A DNA stretch of 64,000 nt from Clostridium sp. MD294 (GTDB lineage Bacteria > Bacillota > Clostridia > Lachnospirales > Anaerotignaceae). The number at the start of each line of letters is the position of its first letter. The stretch's first letter is position 1. A model generated the notes under the pieces. It did not search any database, was not told where the DNA came from, and saw only the letters and a program-made list of their open reading frames with translations. The DNA lies in contig NZ_CP097810.1 of the NCBI RefSeq assembly GCF_000364165.2, forward strand, positions 248,001-312,000, written 5' to 3'. The translations under genes and the position numbers were made by a program. Positions 26,971 through 35,959 of the stretch are shown piece by piece.

Positions 26971-27546
26971 TTATATAATGATATATCTTCCATCTCGTCT
27001 TGGTGGCATTTTAGGAGAAATTGCAGGATATCCTAGAGTAAGCATTGCCAAATACTGCCCCTTATCTGGTGCAAATTTTTGGCGGAGTTCTTCTCCTATG
27101 CCTACTCTTAATGCTGCTGTCAGCCAGCAAGTTGCTAAGCCTTTATCATATGCCATAAGACACATATTCTGTATTGCGGCAGAAGTGCCTTCTACTACTG
27201 TTGTAAAATCTTCATAATTATCTTTTAAAAGAAATACTAATATGCAAACTTTTGCACCACCCATACTATTCAAAAACTCTTTTGTTTCTTCTATTGCTTC
27301 TGGATTTTTTGAAAAACGGTTATCCAAAACAGGTTTAAATTTTCCAAACACCTGTCCTGTAATTTGTGCCAATTCTTTTAATTTTTCTTCACTTTTTACT
27401 ACTACAAAATACCAAGGTTGCAAATTAATGCCTGATGGTGCCATAAGTCCTGCATTTATCACTTCCATTAAGTCCTCATCAGATACTGGTTTATCAGTAT
27501 ACTTTCTTACACTTCTTCTTCCATAAATTGCATCTTTTGTTTCCAT
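26971..27546 (-). CDS. Nitroreductase-family flavoprotein
   Basis: This 191-residue protein is an FMN-dependent nitroreductase-type oxidoreductase. The FMN-binding start AIYGRRSVRKYTDKPVSDED is present, as is GLMAPSGINLQPWYFVVV near residue 30 and the C-terminal LAMLTLGYPAISPKMPPRR. The family reduces nitroaromatics, quinones or flavins with NAD(P)H. The start at 27546 is preferred over the ATG six bases upstream because the AGGAG site then has normal spacing. It stands alone between the ABC-F ATPase and the terminator. The physiological substrate is not predictable. Confidence 0.88.
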   Translation of the reverse strand: METKDAIYGRRSVRKYTDKPVSDEDLMEVINAGLMAPSGINLQPWYFVVVKSEEKLKELAQITGQVFGKFKPVLDNRFSKNPEAIEETKEFLNSMGGAKVCILVFLLKDNYEDFTTVVEGTSAAIQNMCLMAYDKGLATCWLTAALRVGIGEELRQKFAPDKGQYLAMLTLGYPAISPKMPPRRDGRYIII

Positions 27547-27597
27547 ACACATTACTCCTTTATTTTTATATTCATTAAAAAATGCTATGCCATAACA

Positions 27598-29217
27598 TTA
27601 ACTAAGTTTTTCTCTCATCATACTAACATCTTCATTTTCTAAATACTCATCATATGTTTCTCTTCTATCAATAATACCATTAGGCAATATTTCTATTATT
27701 CTATTGGCTATGGTATGTACAAACTGATGATCATGAGAATCAAAAAGCAATGTACCCTTATAGTCTATCAATCCCTCATTTAATGCTGTAATTGCTTCCA
27801 AATCTAAATGGTTTGTAGGCTCATCTAACACTAACACATTCGCACCAGAAATCATCATTTTACAAAGCATACAACGCACTTTTTCGCCTCCAGAAAGCAC
27901 TTTTGCCTTTTTGAGTGCTTCTTCTCCTGAAAACAACATTCTACCCAACCAGCCCCTAATATCAGCATCATATTGTTCTCCTTCTTTTGCATAAGGACGA
28001 AGCCAGTCAATTAATGTATCTTCGCATTCATCAAAATATTTTGAATTATCTTTTGGGAAATATGCTGTAGATGTGGTAACTCCCCATTTAAAACTGCCCT
28101 CATCTGGTTCTAATTCTCCCATCAATATCTGAAATAATGTTGTTCTAGCAATCTCATCTGTTCCTACAAAAGCAACTTTATCATTTGGTGAAATCAAAAA
28201 ACTTACATTATTTAATACCTTTTTACCATCAATCGTTTTTGAAATTCCATTAACTTCTAGTAAATCATTTCCAACTTCTCTATCTTGTTTAAAACTAGCA
28301 AAAGGATAACGTCTAGAAGATGGTTTTATGGTATCCATTTGTAAATTGTCTAATAATTTTTTACGAGAAGTCGCTTGTTTTGATTTAGAAGCATTCGCAC
28401 TAAATCTTTGTATAAATTCCTGCAATTCTTTCATTTTTTGTTCTGTTCTTTTGTTTTGGTCTTTCAGTTGCTTTTGTGTCATTTGTGTATAGCCATACCA
28501 AAAATCATAATTACCTACATACATTGTAATTTTTCCATAGTCAATATCTGCAATATGTGTACAAATTTTATTTAAAAAATGTCTGTCATGTGACACTACT
28601 ACAACAGTATTTTCAAAATTCATTAAAAAATCTTCCAGCCATTTTATAGAAGCAATATCTAAGTGGTTTGTAGGCTCGTCCAAAAGCAATATATCAGGAT
28701 TTCCAAATAATGCCTGTGCTAAAAGCACTTTTACTTTTTGATTACCTGTCAATTCTTTCATTTTGACATAATGTAATTCATTTGTAATACCTAAACCATT
28801 CAACAATATTTCTGCATCAGATTCTGCTGTCCAACCATCTAATTCTGCAAATTCTGCTTCTAATTCTGAAACTTTAATGCCGTCTTCATCACTAAAATTT
28901 TCTTTCGCATACAGTTTCTCTTTTTCTTCCATAATTTCATACAATCTTTTATGTCCATATAATACTGTTTTGACTACTTCAAATTCATCAAACATAAAGT
29001 GGTCTTGTTTTAAAACAGCCATTCTTTCTCCTGGTGTTACAAATATAGAACCACTATTTGGCTCAATATCTCCAGATAATACTTTTAAAAATGTGGATTT
29101 TCCTGTACCGTTTGCACCAATTAAGCCATAACAGTTCCCTTTTGTAAAATTTACATTGACATCTTTAAAAAGTACCCTTCCTCCATATTGTAATGTAACT
29201 TCTTGTGCACTTATCAT
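27598..29217 (-). CDS. ABC-F ATPase, YkpA/YbiT type
   Basis: This 539-residue cytoplasmic protein has two ATP-binding cassettes and no membrane domain, as is typical of ABC-F translation factors. The first cassette has Walker A GLIGANGTGKST and signature LTGNQKVKVLLAQAL; the second has a degenerate Walker A (FVGTDEIARTT) with LSGGEKVRCMLCK. The linker between cassettes (near 240-320) is rich in Lys and Gln, and matches the P-site tRNA interaction motif region. Overall it is closest to Bacillus YkpA. Members act on the ribosome, but the exact role of YkpA-type proteins is not fixed. An AAGGAG site supports the start. Confidence 0.9.
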   Translation of the reverse strand: MISAQEVTLQYGGRVLFKDVNVNFTKGNCYGLIGANGTGKSTFLKVLSGDIEPNSGSIFVTPGERMAVLKQDHFMFDEFEVVKTVLYGHKRLYEIMEEKEKLYAKENFSDEDGIKVSELEAEFAELDGWTAESDAEILLNGLGITNELHYVKMKELTGNQKVKVLLAQALFGNPDILLLDEPTNHLDIASIKWLEDFLMNFENTVVVVSHDRHFLNKICTHIADIDYGKITMYVGNYDFWYGYTQMTQKQLKDQNKRTEQKMKELQEFIQRFSANASKSKQATSRKKLLDNLQMDTIKPSSRRYPFASFKQDREVGNDLLEVNGISKTIDGKKVLNNVSFLISPNDKVAFVGTDEIARTTLFQILMGELEPDEGSFKWGVTTSTAYFPKDNSKYFDECEDTLIDWLRPYAKEGEQYDADIRGWLGRMLFSGEEALKKAKVLSGGEKVRCMLCKMMISGANVLVLDEPTNHLDLEAITALNEGLIDYKGTLLFDSHDHQFVHTIANRIIEILPNGIIDRRETYDEYLENEDVSMMREKLS

Positions 29218-29262
29218 AATATTCTCCTTTTTATTTTACAATTTATATTTCTTTTCGACAAG

Positions 29263-29301
29263 CAAAAAGCCCGACTTCTATTTATAGAAATCGAACTTTT
29301 G
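29263..29301 (-). terminator. Terminator after the DUF6612 lipoprotein gene
   Basis: CGACTTCTA (29272-29280) pairs with TAGAAATCG (29285-29293), flanked by A and T runs. It lies just below the 29316 stop and would also insulate the ABC-F gene. Confidence 0.7.
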
Positions 29302-29315
29302 TTATTTTTAATTGT

Positions 29316-30248
29316 TTATTCCACAGCCAATTCTTCGCCATTTTCTCCTACAGGTATGTCTTCTGAAATAGAAGCATTTTCAATTTGTCTTTCAAAATCA
29401 ATAGCACTATCCAATGTTTCTTTTGGAATTTCTATTTTTTTCGTTTCATTTATATCACTGCAATCTACTGTCAATGTATATTCATTTACTACTGTTTTGA
29501 CAGGCTCATTACCTTCTGTGCCTCCGCCAAATGTACTACTGACATTATTCATAAGTGTTTCTAATGTATTTGACAAATCAACAGTATAACTAGTAGGCAG
29601 TAATGTCTGCTTGTCTACTGTTACAGTAATTGTTGTATCTAAAACACCTTTATAATATTCTTCTGTTAATCCTGCCATACCTGTCATTTGTAATGCTTTT
29701 GTATTTTCTACTACCTCTGCTAATATACCTGCTGGTAACACTCCTTGAAGTACATCAAATGTATCATTTGTTTCTGTTTGCTGCCAATCTGCAGCACTCT
29801 CTAAAAGCAATATAGCATTCTGTTTAGTATCATACATTTTTAAAGATTCTAGTACAATATTAGGCTCTAATGACTGTTTCATCCATTGTCCCGCATATTC
29901 CATATATGTGGTAGCCATGCCATTTGCTTCATCAACATATGTTACAAGTTCATTACTAGATGGTAAACTGCTTTTGCTCACAATTTTCATATTTAAAGGA
30001 CTATATACTGCTGTGACTTCTGTCTGCGTAGAAACTTCAGAAACAGACTCCCCTGCTGTCATATTTGATTGTGTTGTAATTACACTTTTCATACTTTTTA
30101 CTTGTTTTAAATTTTCTAAAACTTTTGTAATAGTTTCTTGTGGTGTTGCTGATTTGACTTGTGTTACTGCTTTATCACCACAAGATGAAAAAGCAAAAGC
30201 AACTACTACCATAGAAATCAATGTTATTACTTTTTTACAAAAATTCAT
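29316..30248 (-). CDS. DUF6612-like lipoprotein, copy 1
   Basis: This 310-residue secreted lipoprotein has a signal peptide ending in the lipobox AFSSC at about residue 23. After a helical segment it has a repeating strand pattern like the LppX/LprG-type lipid-binding fold, and TPQETITKVLENLKQVKS near 35 is shared with two paralogues at 58057 and 59117. The family is annotated as DUF6612 and is common in clostridia. It may bind lipids or lipoproteins at the outer face of the membrane, but that is inferred from fold resemblance. The AGGAGG site supports the start. It is transcribed alone. Confidence 0.75.
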   Translation of the reverse strand: MNFCKKVITLISMVVVAFAFSSCGDKAVTQVKSATPQETITKVLENLKQVKSMKSVITTQSNMTAGESVSEVSTQTEVTAVYSPLNMKIVSKSSLPSSNELVTYVDEANGMATTYMEYAGQWMKQSLEPNIVLESLKMYDTKQNAILLLESAADWQQTETNDTFDVLQGVLPAGILAEVVENTKALQMTGMAGLTEEYYKGVLDTTITVTVDKQTLLPTSYTVDLSNTLETLMNNVSSTFGGGTEGNEPVKTVVNEYTLTVDCSDINETKKIEIPKETLDSAIDFERQIENASISEDIPVGENGEELAVE

Positions 30249-30401
30249 AGTTTTCCTCCTTAATATTTGTTTGCTGTGATATTCACATTTTATAGGAAAT
30301 ACTATTGTAATTCAAGTTATTTTTATATATTTAAAAAAAATATAAGATTTTTCTATACTACAAATACTTCTTTCTTTTTATATTTCATTATTAATGAGTA
30401 G

Positions 30402-30543
30402 CTTTGACGTTTATGAAAGTTTCGACCAAACATTACGCAATAATGTAGGAGAAACTGTAATGTCAAAGTACGAATGGTTTTTCATGCAAAGCATGAAAAA
30501 AATTACATTGTATAATAGTACAGATAAGTAAATAATTCGTACT
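30402..30543. other. Structured intergenic element, candidate ncRNA or mobile repeat
   Basis: Two nested stems abut each other. The first pairs CTTTGAC (30402-30408) with GTCAAAG (30462-30468), AGTTTC (30418-30423) with GAAACT (30451-30456), and ACATTA (30430-30435) with TAATGT (30441-30446). The second pairs AGTACGAAT (30467-30475) with ATTCGTACT (30535-30543) and encloses a 10 bp hairpin TTTTTCATGC (30478-30487) / GCATGAAAAA (30491-30500). All arms were read by eye. The element lies between tcdA and the DUF6612 gene on the minus strand. I cannot match it to a known RNA class, and its strand is unknown. Confidence 0.5.
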
Positions 30544-30638
30544 ATATATTCTATTACTAGTAATATAAATTATAAAAGGACAATCATAGAACATACTTAT
30601 ATAGAAAGCATTTACTCATTTTATCATTACAAAATAAA

Positions 30639-31351
30639 TCAAACACCAGCAATATCTTTTATAACTTCTCCTGCCAACAACAATCCTGCTACAGAAGGCA
30701 CAAAAGAAACACTTCCTACTATTTGATGTTTTCCTTTTGGTATATTTTCATTCGATTTTTGTATCTTTATTGCTGCTTCTTTAGAATAAACCACTTTTAC
30801 ATTTTCTATTTTTCTATTTTTTAATTCCTTTCTCATTATTTTCGCCAGTGGACACACGCTCGTTTTACTAATATCTGCTACTTCAAATTTTGTTGCATCT
30901 AATTTATTACCTGCCCCCATACAACTTATTACTGCAACATTTGCTTTTTTTGACTGTTCAATTAAAAGCAATTTAGAAGAAACCATATCAATAGCGTCTA
31001 TAATATAATCGTATGCAAAAAAATTGATTAAATTAATATTTTCTGCACTATAAAAACATCTATGCTCTTCTACTACTGCATTAGCATTGATTTGTTGTAT
31101 TCTTTTTTCATCACATCTGTTTTATATTTTCCTATTGTTTCCGTTGTAGCAATTAATTGACGATTAATATTGGTTTCATTTACAACATCTCCATCTATCA
31201 ATGTTAAATGTCCTATACCACTCCTTGCTAGTGCTTCTGTTGCAAAAGAGCCTACTCCCCCTATACCAAACACAGCTACTTTTGAATGATACAATTTTTC
31301 CATTCCATTTTTGCCAAGTAACAATTCTGTTCTCTTAAAATATTCTTCCAT
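30639..31351 (-). pseudogene. tcdA: tRNA threonylcarbamoyladenosine dehydratase, frameshifted
   Basis: TcdA closes the t6A37 base of tRNA to cyclic t6A with ATP. The N-terminal frame (31351 to 31073) has the ThiF-type nucleotide site GIGGVGSFATEALARSGIG and ends just after MKKEYNKSMLMQ. The rest of the protein continues in another frame from about 31109: KRIQQINANAVVEEH, then YIIDAIDMVSSKLLLIEQ, the CMGAGNKL motif and KTSVCPLAKIMRKELK to 30639. If the A6 tract (31103-31108 on the plus strand) had seven bases, the gene would be intact and full length. It is either a recent lesion or a sequence error. The FUSC/HAD gene lies 12 nt upstream. Confidence 0.85.
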
Positions 31352-31363
31352 AAAATACTCCTT

Positions 31364-32746
31364 TTATAACAATGTACTTTTTTTATTAGGTTTTTGCAAT
31401 CCCTTTTTCCAAATTAAAGGTTCGTAAATTTTTCGCATTGTTTTTGCAACACTGTCTAAATCTTGCCTTTTTAAAACATAGTCAGATACTTCTTTTGCCT
31501 GTTGTATAGAATTTTTCATAGCAATACTTAAATCTGCTGACTTCAGCATCTGTATATCATTTTTGTTACTACCAAATGCTACTGTTTTTGTAATACCTAA
31601 ACGTTGCTTTAATGTTTCTACCATAAATTGTTTTGTAGCATTTTTATGATATATTTTTAAATGACAATAATCTTCTGGTGTTTCAGAACTATCTCTCAAA
31701 AAAAGCAATTCTTCACCATATTGCTGTTGTTTTAATTCCTTTTCTATAATATCAATATTTTCTATAGTATCTACTAAAAGAAAATAAACAACATCACCAT
31801 CTTCCGGAAATTCTCCATAAACATAATTTCTATAAGGTGATTTTCTCATATCTAAATATAGTTTTGCTTCTACATCATTATGAAATGTACCATAAAATAT
31901 AAGTAATGCATCCTCTAATACCAAATTAACAAAATAATGTTTTCCCATTTGCTCAAATATTTTACACATTTTTTTTACAATTTCTAGCGGTATCGCCTGA
32001 CAAGACAAATATCTCTTTTCATTAGTATCAAACAATACTGCTCCGTCCATAGCAATAACAGGTAATTTTAATTTCACATCTCCTAATACAGATAATAATG
32101 ATGCTGGTGTCCTTTCTGTAGCTATAGTAATATTTGCACCATCTGCAATTAAATAATTCAATTCTATATTGGTATAAGCTCCCATTTTTCCATCTTCTCC
32201 TAAAAGAGAACCATCTAACCCTGTTACAAGAAGCATATCTTTTTCATGTCTTCTAGGTAATTGTATTCTATTGACACATAGTGACACTAATATACCTATA
32301 ATTGTTTCTAATACTCTGTTAAACACAAAATAAAATAAACTTGTATTTGTATCATGTACAATGGTAATACTCATAAGTACTACACAAGACAAATAAGATG
32401 CTGTAGGCTTTTTTAACAAAAGCGTAATATATATTGTGGGAATAATAGAAAAAGATATAATAACATACTTTAGTAAAAACCAATCATAAGGAATACAGTT
32501 TTGTTCTATTGCCAAAACAATACTACCTACAAATGCTCCTACAAGAGTGCCTAATACTCTATTCCATGCTACTTTTCTGCTATTTTCTACTTGAGGCTGC
32601 ATACAAAGTATTGCAGCAATTACAGAATAAAATGGGTCACCTTTTGCTCCTCTTATAGTATGAACAAAAAAACAAATTAAAACAGCTACTGCTGATTTTA
32701 TCATTCTCATACCAATTTTAGGCATTACTATTTTCTTTTCTTTCAT
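31364..32746 (-). CDS. FUSC-type membrane domain fused to a degenerate HAD domain
   Basis: This 460-residue protein has an N-terminal region of about 165 residues with five or six membrane segments of the aromatic-acid-exporter/FUSC type (MIKSAVAVLICFFVHTIRG, then GTLVGAFVGSIVLAIE). Residues 170-445 form a Cof-type HAD domain. The nucleophile motif reads TGLDGSLL, where the first Asp of DxDGT is Gly176, and the last motif reads AFGSNKNDIQML, where the usual Asp is Ser. Thr210 (IATERT) and the Lys region (KNATKQF) remain. The HAD part is therefore unlikely to be a phosphatase and may bind a ligand. AAGGAAGG precedes the ATG. Confidence 0.8.
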   Translation of the reverse strand: MKEKKIVMPKIGMRMIKSAVAVLICFFVHTIRGAKGDPFYSVIAAILCMQPQVENSRKVAWNRVLGTLVGAFVGSIVLAIEQNCIPYDWFLLKYVIISFSIIPTIYITLLLKKPTASYLSCVVLMSITIVHDTNTSLFYFVFNRVLETIIGILVSLCVNRIQLPRRHEKDMLLVTGLDGSLLGEDGKMGAYTNIELNYLIADGANITIATERTPASLLSVLGDVKLKLPVIAMDGAVLFDTNEKRYLSCQAIPLEIVKKMCKIFEQMGKHYFVNLVLEDALLIFYGTFHNDVEAKLYLDMRKSPYRNYVYGEFPEDGDVVYFLLVDTIENIDIIEKELKQQQYGEELLFLRDSSETPEDYCHLKIYHKNATKQFMVETLKQRLGITKTVAFGSNKNDIQMLKSADLSIAMKNSIQQAKEVSDYVLKRQDLDSVAKTMRKIYEPLIWKKGLQKPNKKSTLL

Positions 32747-32859
32747 AAAGAAAGCCTTCCTTTCTTTTTATTTCATTAACTTAAAAAATTGTAACAAATG
32801 CAATGAAAACGGTCAAGTTTTTCTATAATGATTGTATGATTAAAAAATGAATATATTAC

Positions 32860-33060
32860 AGCGTGTCGATAAAGTCGACACGCTAAGTCGAAAACAGTTT
32901 TCGACTTGTTTAAATAGAAGTATAAACAGCTTGTTCCATAGGCTTAAAAGCCTTGAAACTCGCTGTTTTCCTCAGGCAGGCAAAGCTCGCCTTGCGGATT
33001 AGTATGGGGAGTGCACTCCCCATACCCCTTGCTTTTTACGCAAAATGAGTTTTTTTGACA
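32860..33060. repeat. GC-rich palindrome island
   Basis: This 200 nt stretch is clearly richer in G and C than its surroundings and holds several perfect stems: AGCGTGTCGA (32860-32869) / TCGACACGCT (32875-32884); AAGTCGAAAAC (32885-32895) / GTTTTCGACTT (32897-32907); AAACAGC (32924-32930) / GCTGTTT (32962-32968) around AGGCTT/AAGCCT; and GTATGGGGAGTG (33002-33013) / CACTCCCCATAC (33014-33025). No frame has a start with a ribosome binding site. It has the look of a dispersed intergenic repeat. I see no second copy in this window. Confidence 0.6.
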
Positions 33061-33090
33061 GACTGTATATTATTTACATCTAACAAATAT

Positions 33091-33130
33091 AAAAAACTGT
33101 TTACAAAAAAAGTAAACAGTTTTTTTTCTA
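33091..33130 (-). terminator. Terminator after the first LCP gene
   Basis: ACTGTTTAC (33096-33104) pairs with GTAAACAGT (33112-33120) across seven A residues, flanked by A and T runs. It lies 2 nt below the stop of the LCP gene. Confidence 0.8.
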
Positions 33131-33131
33131 T

Positions 33132-34520
33132 TTAATCATTTATATCTGTTTGTCCTGTACCAATAATAATTTTAATGTCTATACCATCAGGCAAAGAGCC
33201 ATCGTCCATTTCTATTTTTGCATCTACAAAATAATCTTTTAAATCTTGCCCAATACCTGCCTCTTTTATTATAATACGAGTATGTTCTTCTTTTCCACCT
33301 GTATAAGTAGAAACTTCTGTAATAGTATATCCATCTGATTTTAATTTTTCACTTACTCTACCTGCTAGTCCTTGTGTATATCCTCCATTTGCAACTTCTA
33401 TATTATACTCTTTACTATCACCTATCTGTTCTGTATCTTCTTCTAATCCAATACCATAGAATATTCTATTTACCATTTCTTTCGTATCTTCTTCATCATA
33501 AATATAATAAGAAATTCCATTTATATCTTGTGGTACACCTGGCAATGTTTCCATTTTAATTTTAGAAGCATCTACTGAATTGATATAATTTACATATTTT
33601 AAAGCATCTGACAATGTAACATCTGTTTCTACATCAGAATAAACCATTTTAATATAGTTTGGTATGTTTTTGATAATACTATCACTACTCATTACTTTTT
33701 GTGCAAATGCTTTTAAAAACTGCTGTTGTACTTCTACACGAGCAATATCTCCCATAGGATAATGTCTAAAACGTACAAGTTGTTCCGCTTTATCTCCATC
33801 TAATACTTGTTTCCCTTTTTTCAAATTGATATACAAATCTTGGTAAGGGTCTTCATAGTACATATTTTGAGGAACATCTACTTCTACACCACCAACAGTA
33901 TCTACAATTTTTCTAAAAGCATTCAAATCTACTTTTACATAATGGTCTATTTCTACTCCTAACATATGCTCTAATTGTTTTACAAGCACCTCAGGGCCAT
34001 CTTCTTTACCTGCATAAGCGTGTACAGCATTCAATTTTGTAGGTGATTGATAGTATTTATTTTGTTTTTCCATATAATTTACAACATCTGGTGCAAATTT
34101 TACTCTAGTATCTCTAGGCATAGATACTAAATTTGTCATTTGTTTTTCACTATCAAAATGTACTACAAACATAACATCTGTTCTTGTACCATCACCATCT
34201 ACTCCAAACACTGCTACATTAATTTTTAAGTTCTTTTTTTTCAAGGCGTCTAAAAAACTGGTATCTTTTGCATTACTAGAAACTGGTTTATCTTGTGCTT
34301 GTTGCTTTGCTGTAGGAAATCCTCCTGTTATTTTGTAATAAGCAAATGCAGCACCGCCTGCTCCAATACAAAAAATAAGTAATGTAGTAAATACAATTTT
34401 AAAAAATGTAGCAATTAACCCAGGCTTTTTTTTCTGCTTTTGTTTTGGCATACCTCTTTGAGAAAAAGACTCTTGTCTTCCTCTTTTTTTGTTGGCATAC
34501 CTATCCATTCTTTTACCCAT
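33132..34520 (-). CDS. LytR-CpsA-Psr (LCP) family protein with LytR C-terminal domain
   Basis: LCP enzymes attach teichoic acids or capsular glycans to peptidoglycan outside the membrane. This 462-residue protein has a basic cytoplasmic tail of about 32 residues, a membrane segment near 34-58, and an outer LCP domain with VNLVSMPRDTRVKF, the conserved Arg/Asp pair, and EQLVRFRHYPMGDIARV near residues 245-260. After about 360 it has a LytR_C domain (EVANGGYTQGLAGRVSEKLK). It follows a second LCP gene by 46 nt on the same strand, and an LtaS-like gene lies beyond, so the three form an envelope cluster. Confidence 0.9.
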   Translation of the reverse strand: MGKRMDRYANKKRGRQESFSQRGMPKQKQKKKPGLIATFFKIVFTTLLIFCIGAGGAAFAYYKITGGFPTAKQQAQDKPVSSNAKDTSFLDALKKKNLKINVAVFGVDGDGTRTDVMFVVHFDSEKQMTNLVSMPRDTRVKFAPDVVNYMEKQNKYYQSPTKLNAVHAYAGKEDGPEVLVKQLEHMLGVEIDHYVKVDLNAFRKIVDTVGGVEVDVPQNMYYEDPYQDLYINLKKGKQVLDGDKAEQLVRFRHYPMGDIARVEVQQQFLKAFAQKVMSSDSIIKNIPNYIKMVYSDVETDVTLSDALKYVNYINSVDASKIKMETLPGVPQDINGISYYIYDEEDTKEMVNRIFYGIGLEEDTEQIGDSKEYNIEVANGGYTQGLAGRVSEKLKSDGYTITEVSTYTGGKEEHTRIIIKEAGIGQDLKDYFVDAKIEMDDGSLPDGIDIKIIIGTGQTDIND

Positions 34521-34566
34521 TTTTCTCCACCTTTATTTTTGTGTTTTACAGAATTGACTACTTTTA

Positions 34567-35727
34567 TTACTGTTCATTATTATACAATATTCTCTGTTGC
34601 TCATTGTCACTTTTTTGCTCTTGTTCTTTTTCGCTATATTGTTCTATTTCTGTATTTTCCTCAGCTTCATCATTCTCTTTCGTTTCACTATTTTCTTGTG
34701 TTTGCTGTTCGTCTTCAACACCATAAAATACTCTATCTACTAGCTCTTTTGTACCTTGTTCATCATGGTCAAAATATGCACCACCTGTTCCAGGTATCGT
34801 TTCCATAGTAATACTATTTATATCAATATCTTTAATATATTTTGCATATTTTAAAACATCTTTTAGTGTTGCATCTGTTTCTATGTTCTCCCAAAGTACC
34901 TGTGCAATACTTGGCAGATTACTCAGTATTGTTGATGTAGAACTCACTTTCTCCAAAAGTGCCTTCATAAAGTCCTGCTGTACTTGTATTCTTTTTAAAT
35001 CTTTTTGAGCATATCCTTCTCTAAAACGCACAAGTTGTTCTGCTTTATCTCCATCAAGATGCTGATAACCAGGCTGTAAATCAATATATAAATTTTGATA
35101 AGGGTCATTATAATACAGTCGTTGTTCTACCTCCATATCTACACCACCTACTGCATCTACAATGTCATGAAAAGCATCTAAATCTATTTTTACAAAATAA
35201 TCTATATCAATTCCCAATAAATTCTCTAACATAGTTACAGAAAATTCATTTCTGTATTCCTCTCCTGCATAAGCATGTACTTCTGTCAATTTACATTGCC
35301 CTTTTACACCATTTCTATAAGGAACAAATTTTTTTCTTTGTTCTAAAGAGGCTATCATATCATCTGTCATTACTACACGAGTATCTCTTGGAACAGATAC
35401 AAACTGTATTTTTTTAGTATCTTCATTAAACGAAACTACAAAATTGACATCTGTTCTAAAACCATCATTATCTACACCAAATACTGCTACATTGATTGGT
35501 TTTGCAGGTTCTGATATTTCTTGTTTCGTTAACTGTTCTACTTTTACTGGTTCTGGATTGATTGCTTTTTTTGTATGGTCTTTTGCAATGCCATCTTTTC
35601 TTAATGCCATACGAAATCCTACAGCCCCCAAACATACCATAACAACAAGCAACAACAAAGAAAAAAATAATTTTTTTCTTCTTTTTTTCTTTTTATATTC
35701 GTATCTTTTCATTCTTGTTCCATTCAC
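34567..35727 (-). CDS. LCP family protein with an acidic tail
   Basis: This 386-residue LCP protein has a very basic N-terminus (KRYEYKKKKRRKK), a membrane segment near 22-42 and an outer LCP domain with IQFVSVPRDTRVVM and EQLVRFREGYAQKDLKRIQ. Unlike its neighbour it lacks the LytR_C domain and ends in about 45 residues almost all Glu, Gln, Asn, Lys and Ser. I use the GTG at 35727 because AGGAG lies seven bases upstream; the upstream part of the frame is unsupported. It probably shares a transcript with the LCP gene at 33132. The two may attach different polymers or act in sequence. Confidence 0.85.
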   Translation of the reverse strand: MNGTRMKRYEYKKKKRRKKLFFSLLLLVVMVCLGAVGFRMALRKDGIAKDHTKKAINPEPVKVEQLTKQEISEPAKPINVAVFGVDNDGFRTDVNFVVSFNEDTKKIQFVSVPRDTRVVMTDDMIASLEQRKKFVPYRNGVKGQCKLTEVHAYAGEEYRNEFSVTMLENLLGIDIDYFVKIDLDAFHDIVDAVGGVDMEVEQRLYYNDPYQNLYIDLQPGYQHLDGDKAEQLVRFREGYAQKDLKRIQVQQDFMKALLEKVSSTSTILSNLPSIAQVLWENIETDATLKDVLKYAKYIKDIDINSITMETIPGTGGAYFDHDEQGTKELVDRVFYGVEDEQQTQENSETKENDEAEENTEIEQYSEKEQEQKSDNEQQRILYNNEQ

Positions 35728-35959
35728 AACAATTCTCCTATATACTATACCAATTACTTTACACCCACTCATTTACAATATAAGCCACTCCTGCATAAAA
35801 TGCTTTATATTGCAATTTACTGTTTTTTATTATAGCAAAGTTCAAAATACAATACAATATTTTTTAAAAAAAACATTGTTATGATATAAAATATTAAGAA
35901 AATTGTTAAATAGTTTTGATTTTACAGTTATAACAGTTGTTGTAACAGCTTTAAACTTT

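Noticed and set aside
30394-30531. A 45-codon ATG frame across the structured element (MSSFDVYESF...)
   Set aside because: It has no ribosome binding site, and the sequence is better explained by nested inverted repeats. It could be a coding remnant, but I do not report it as a gene.
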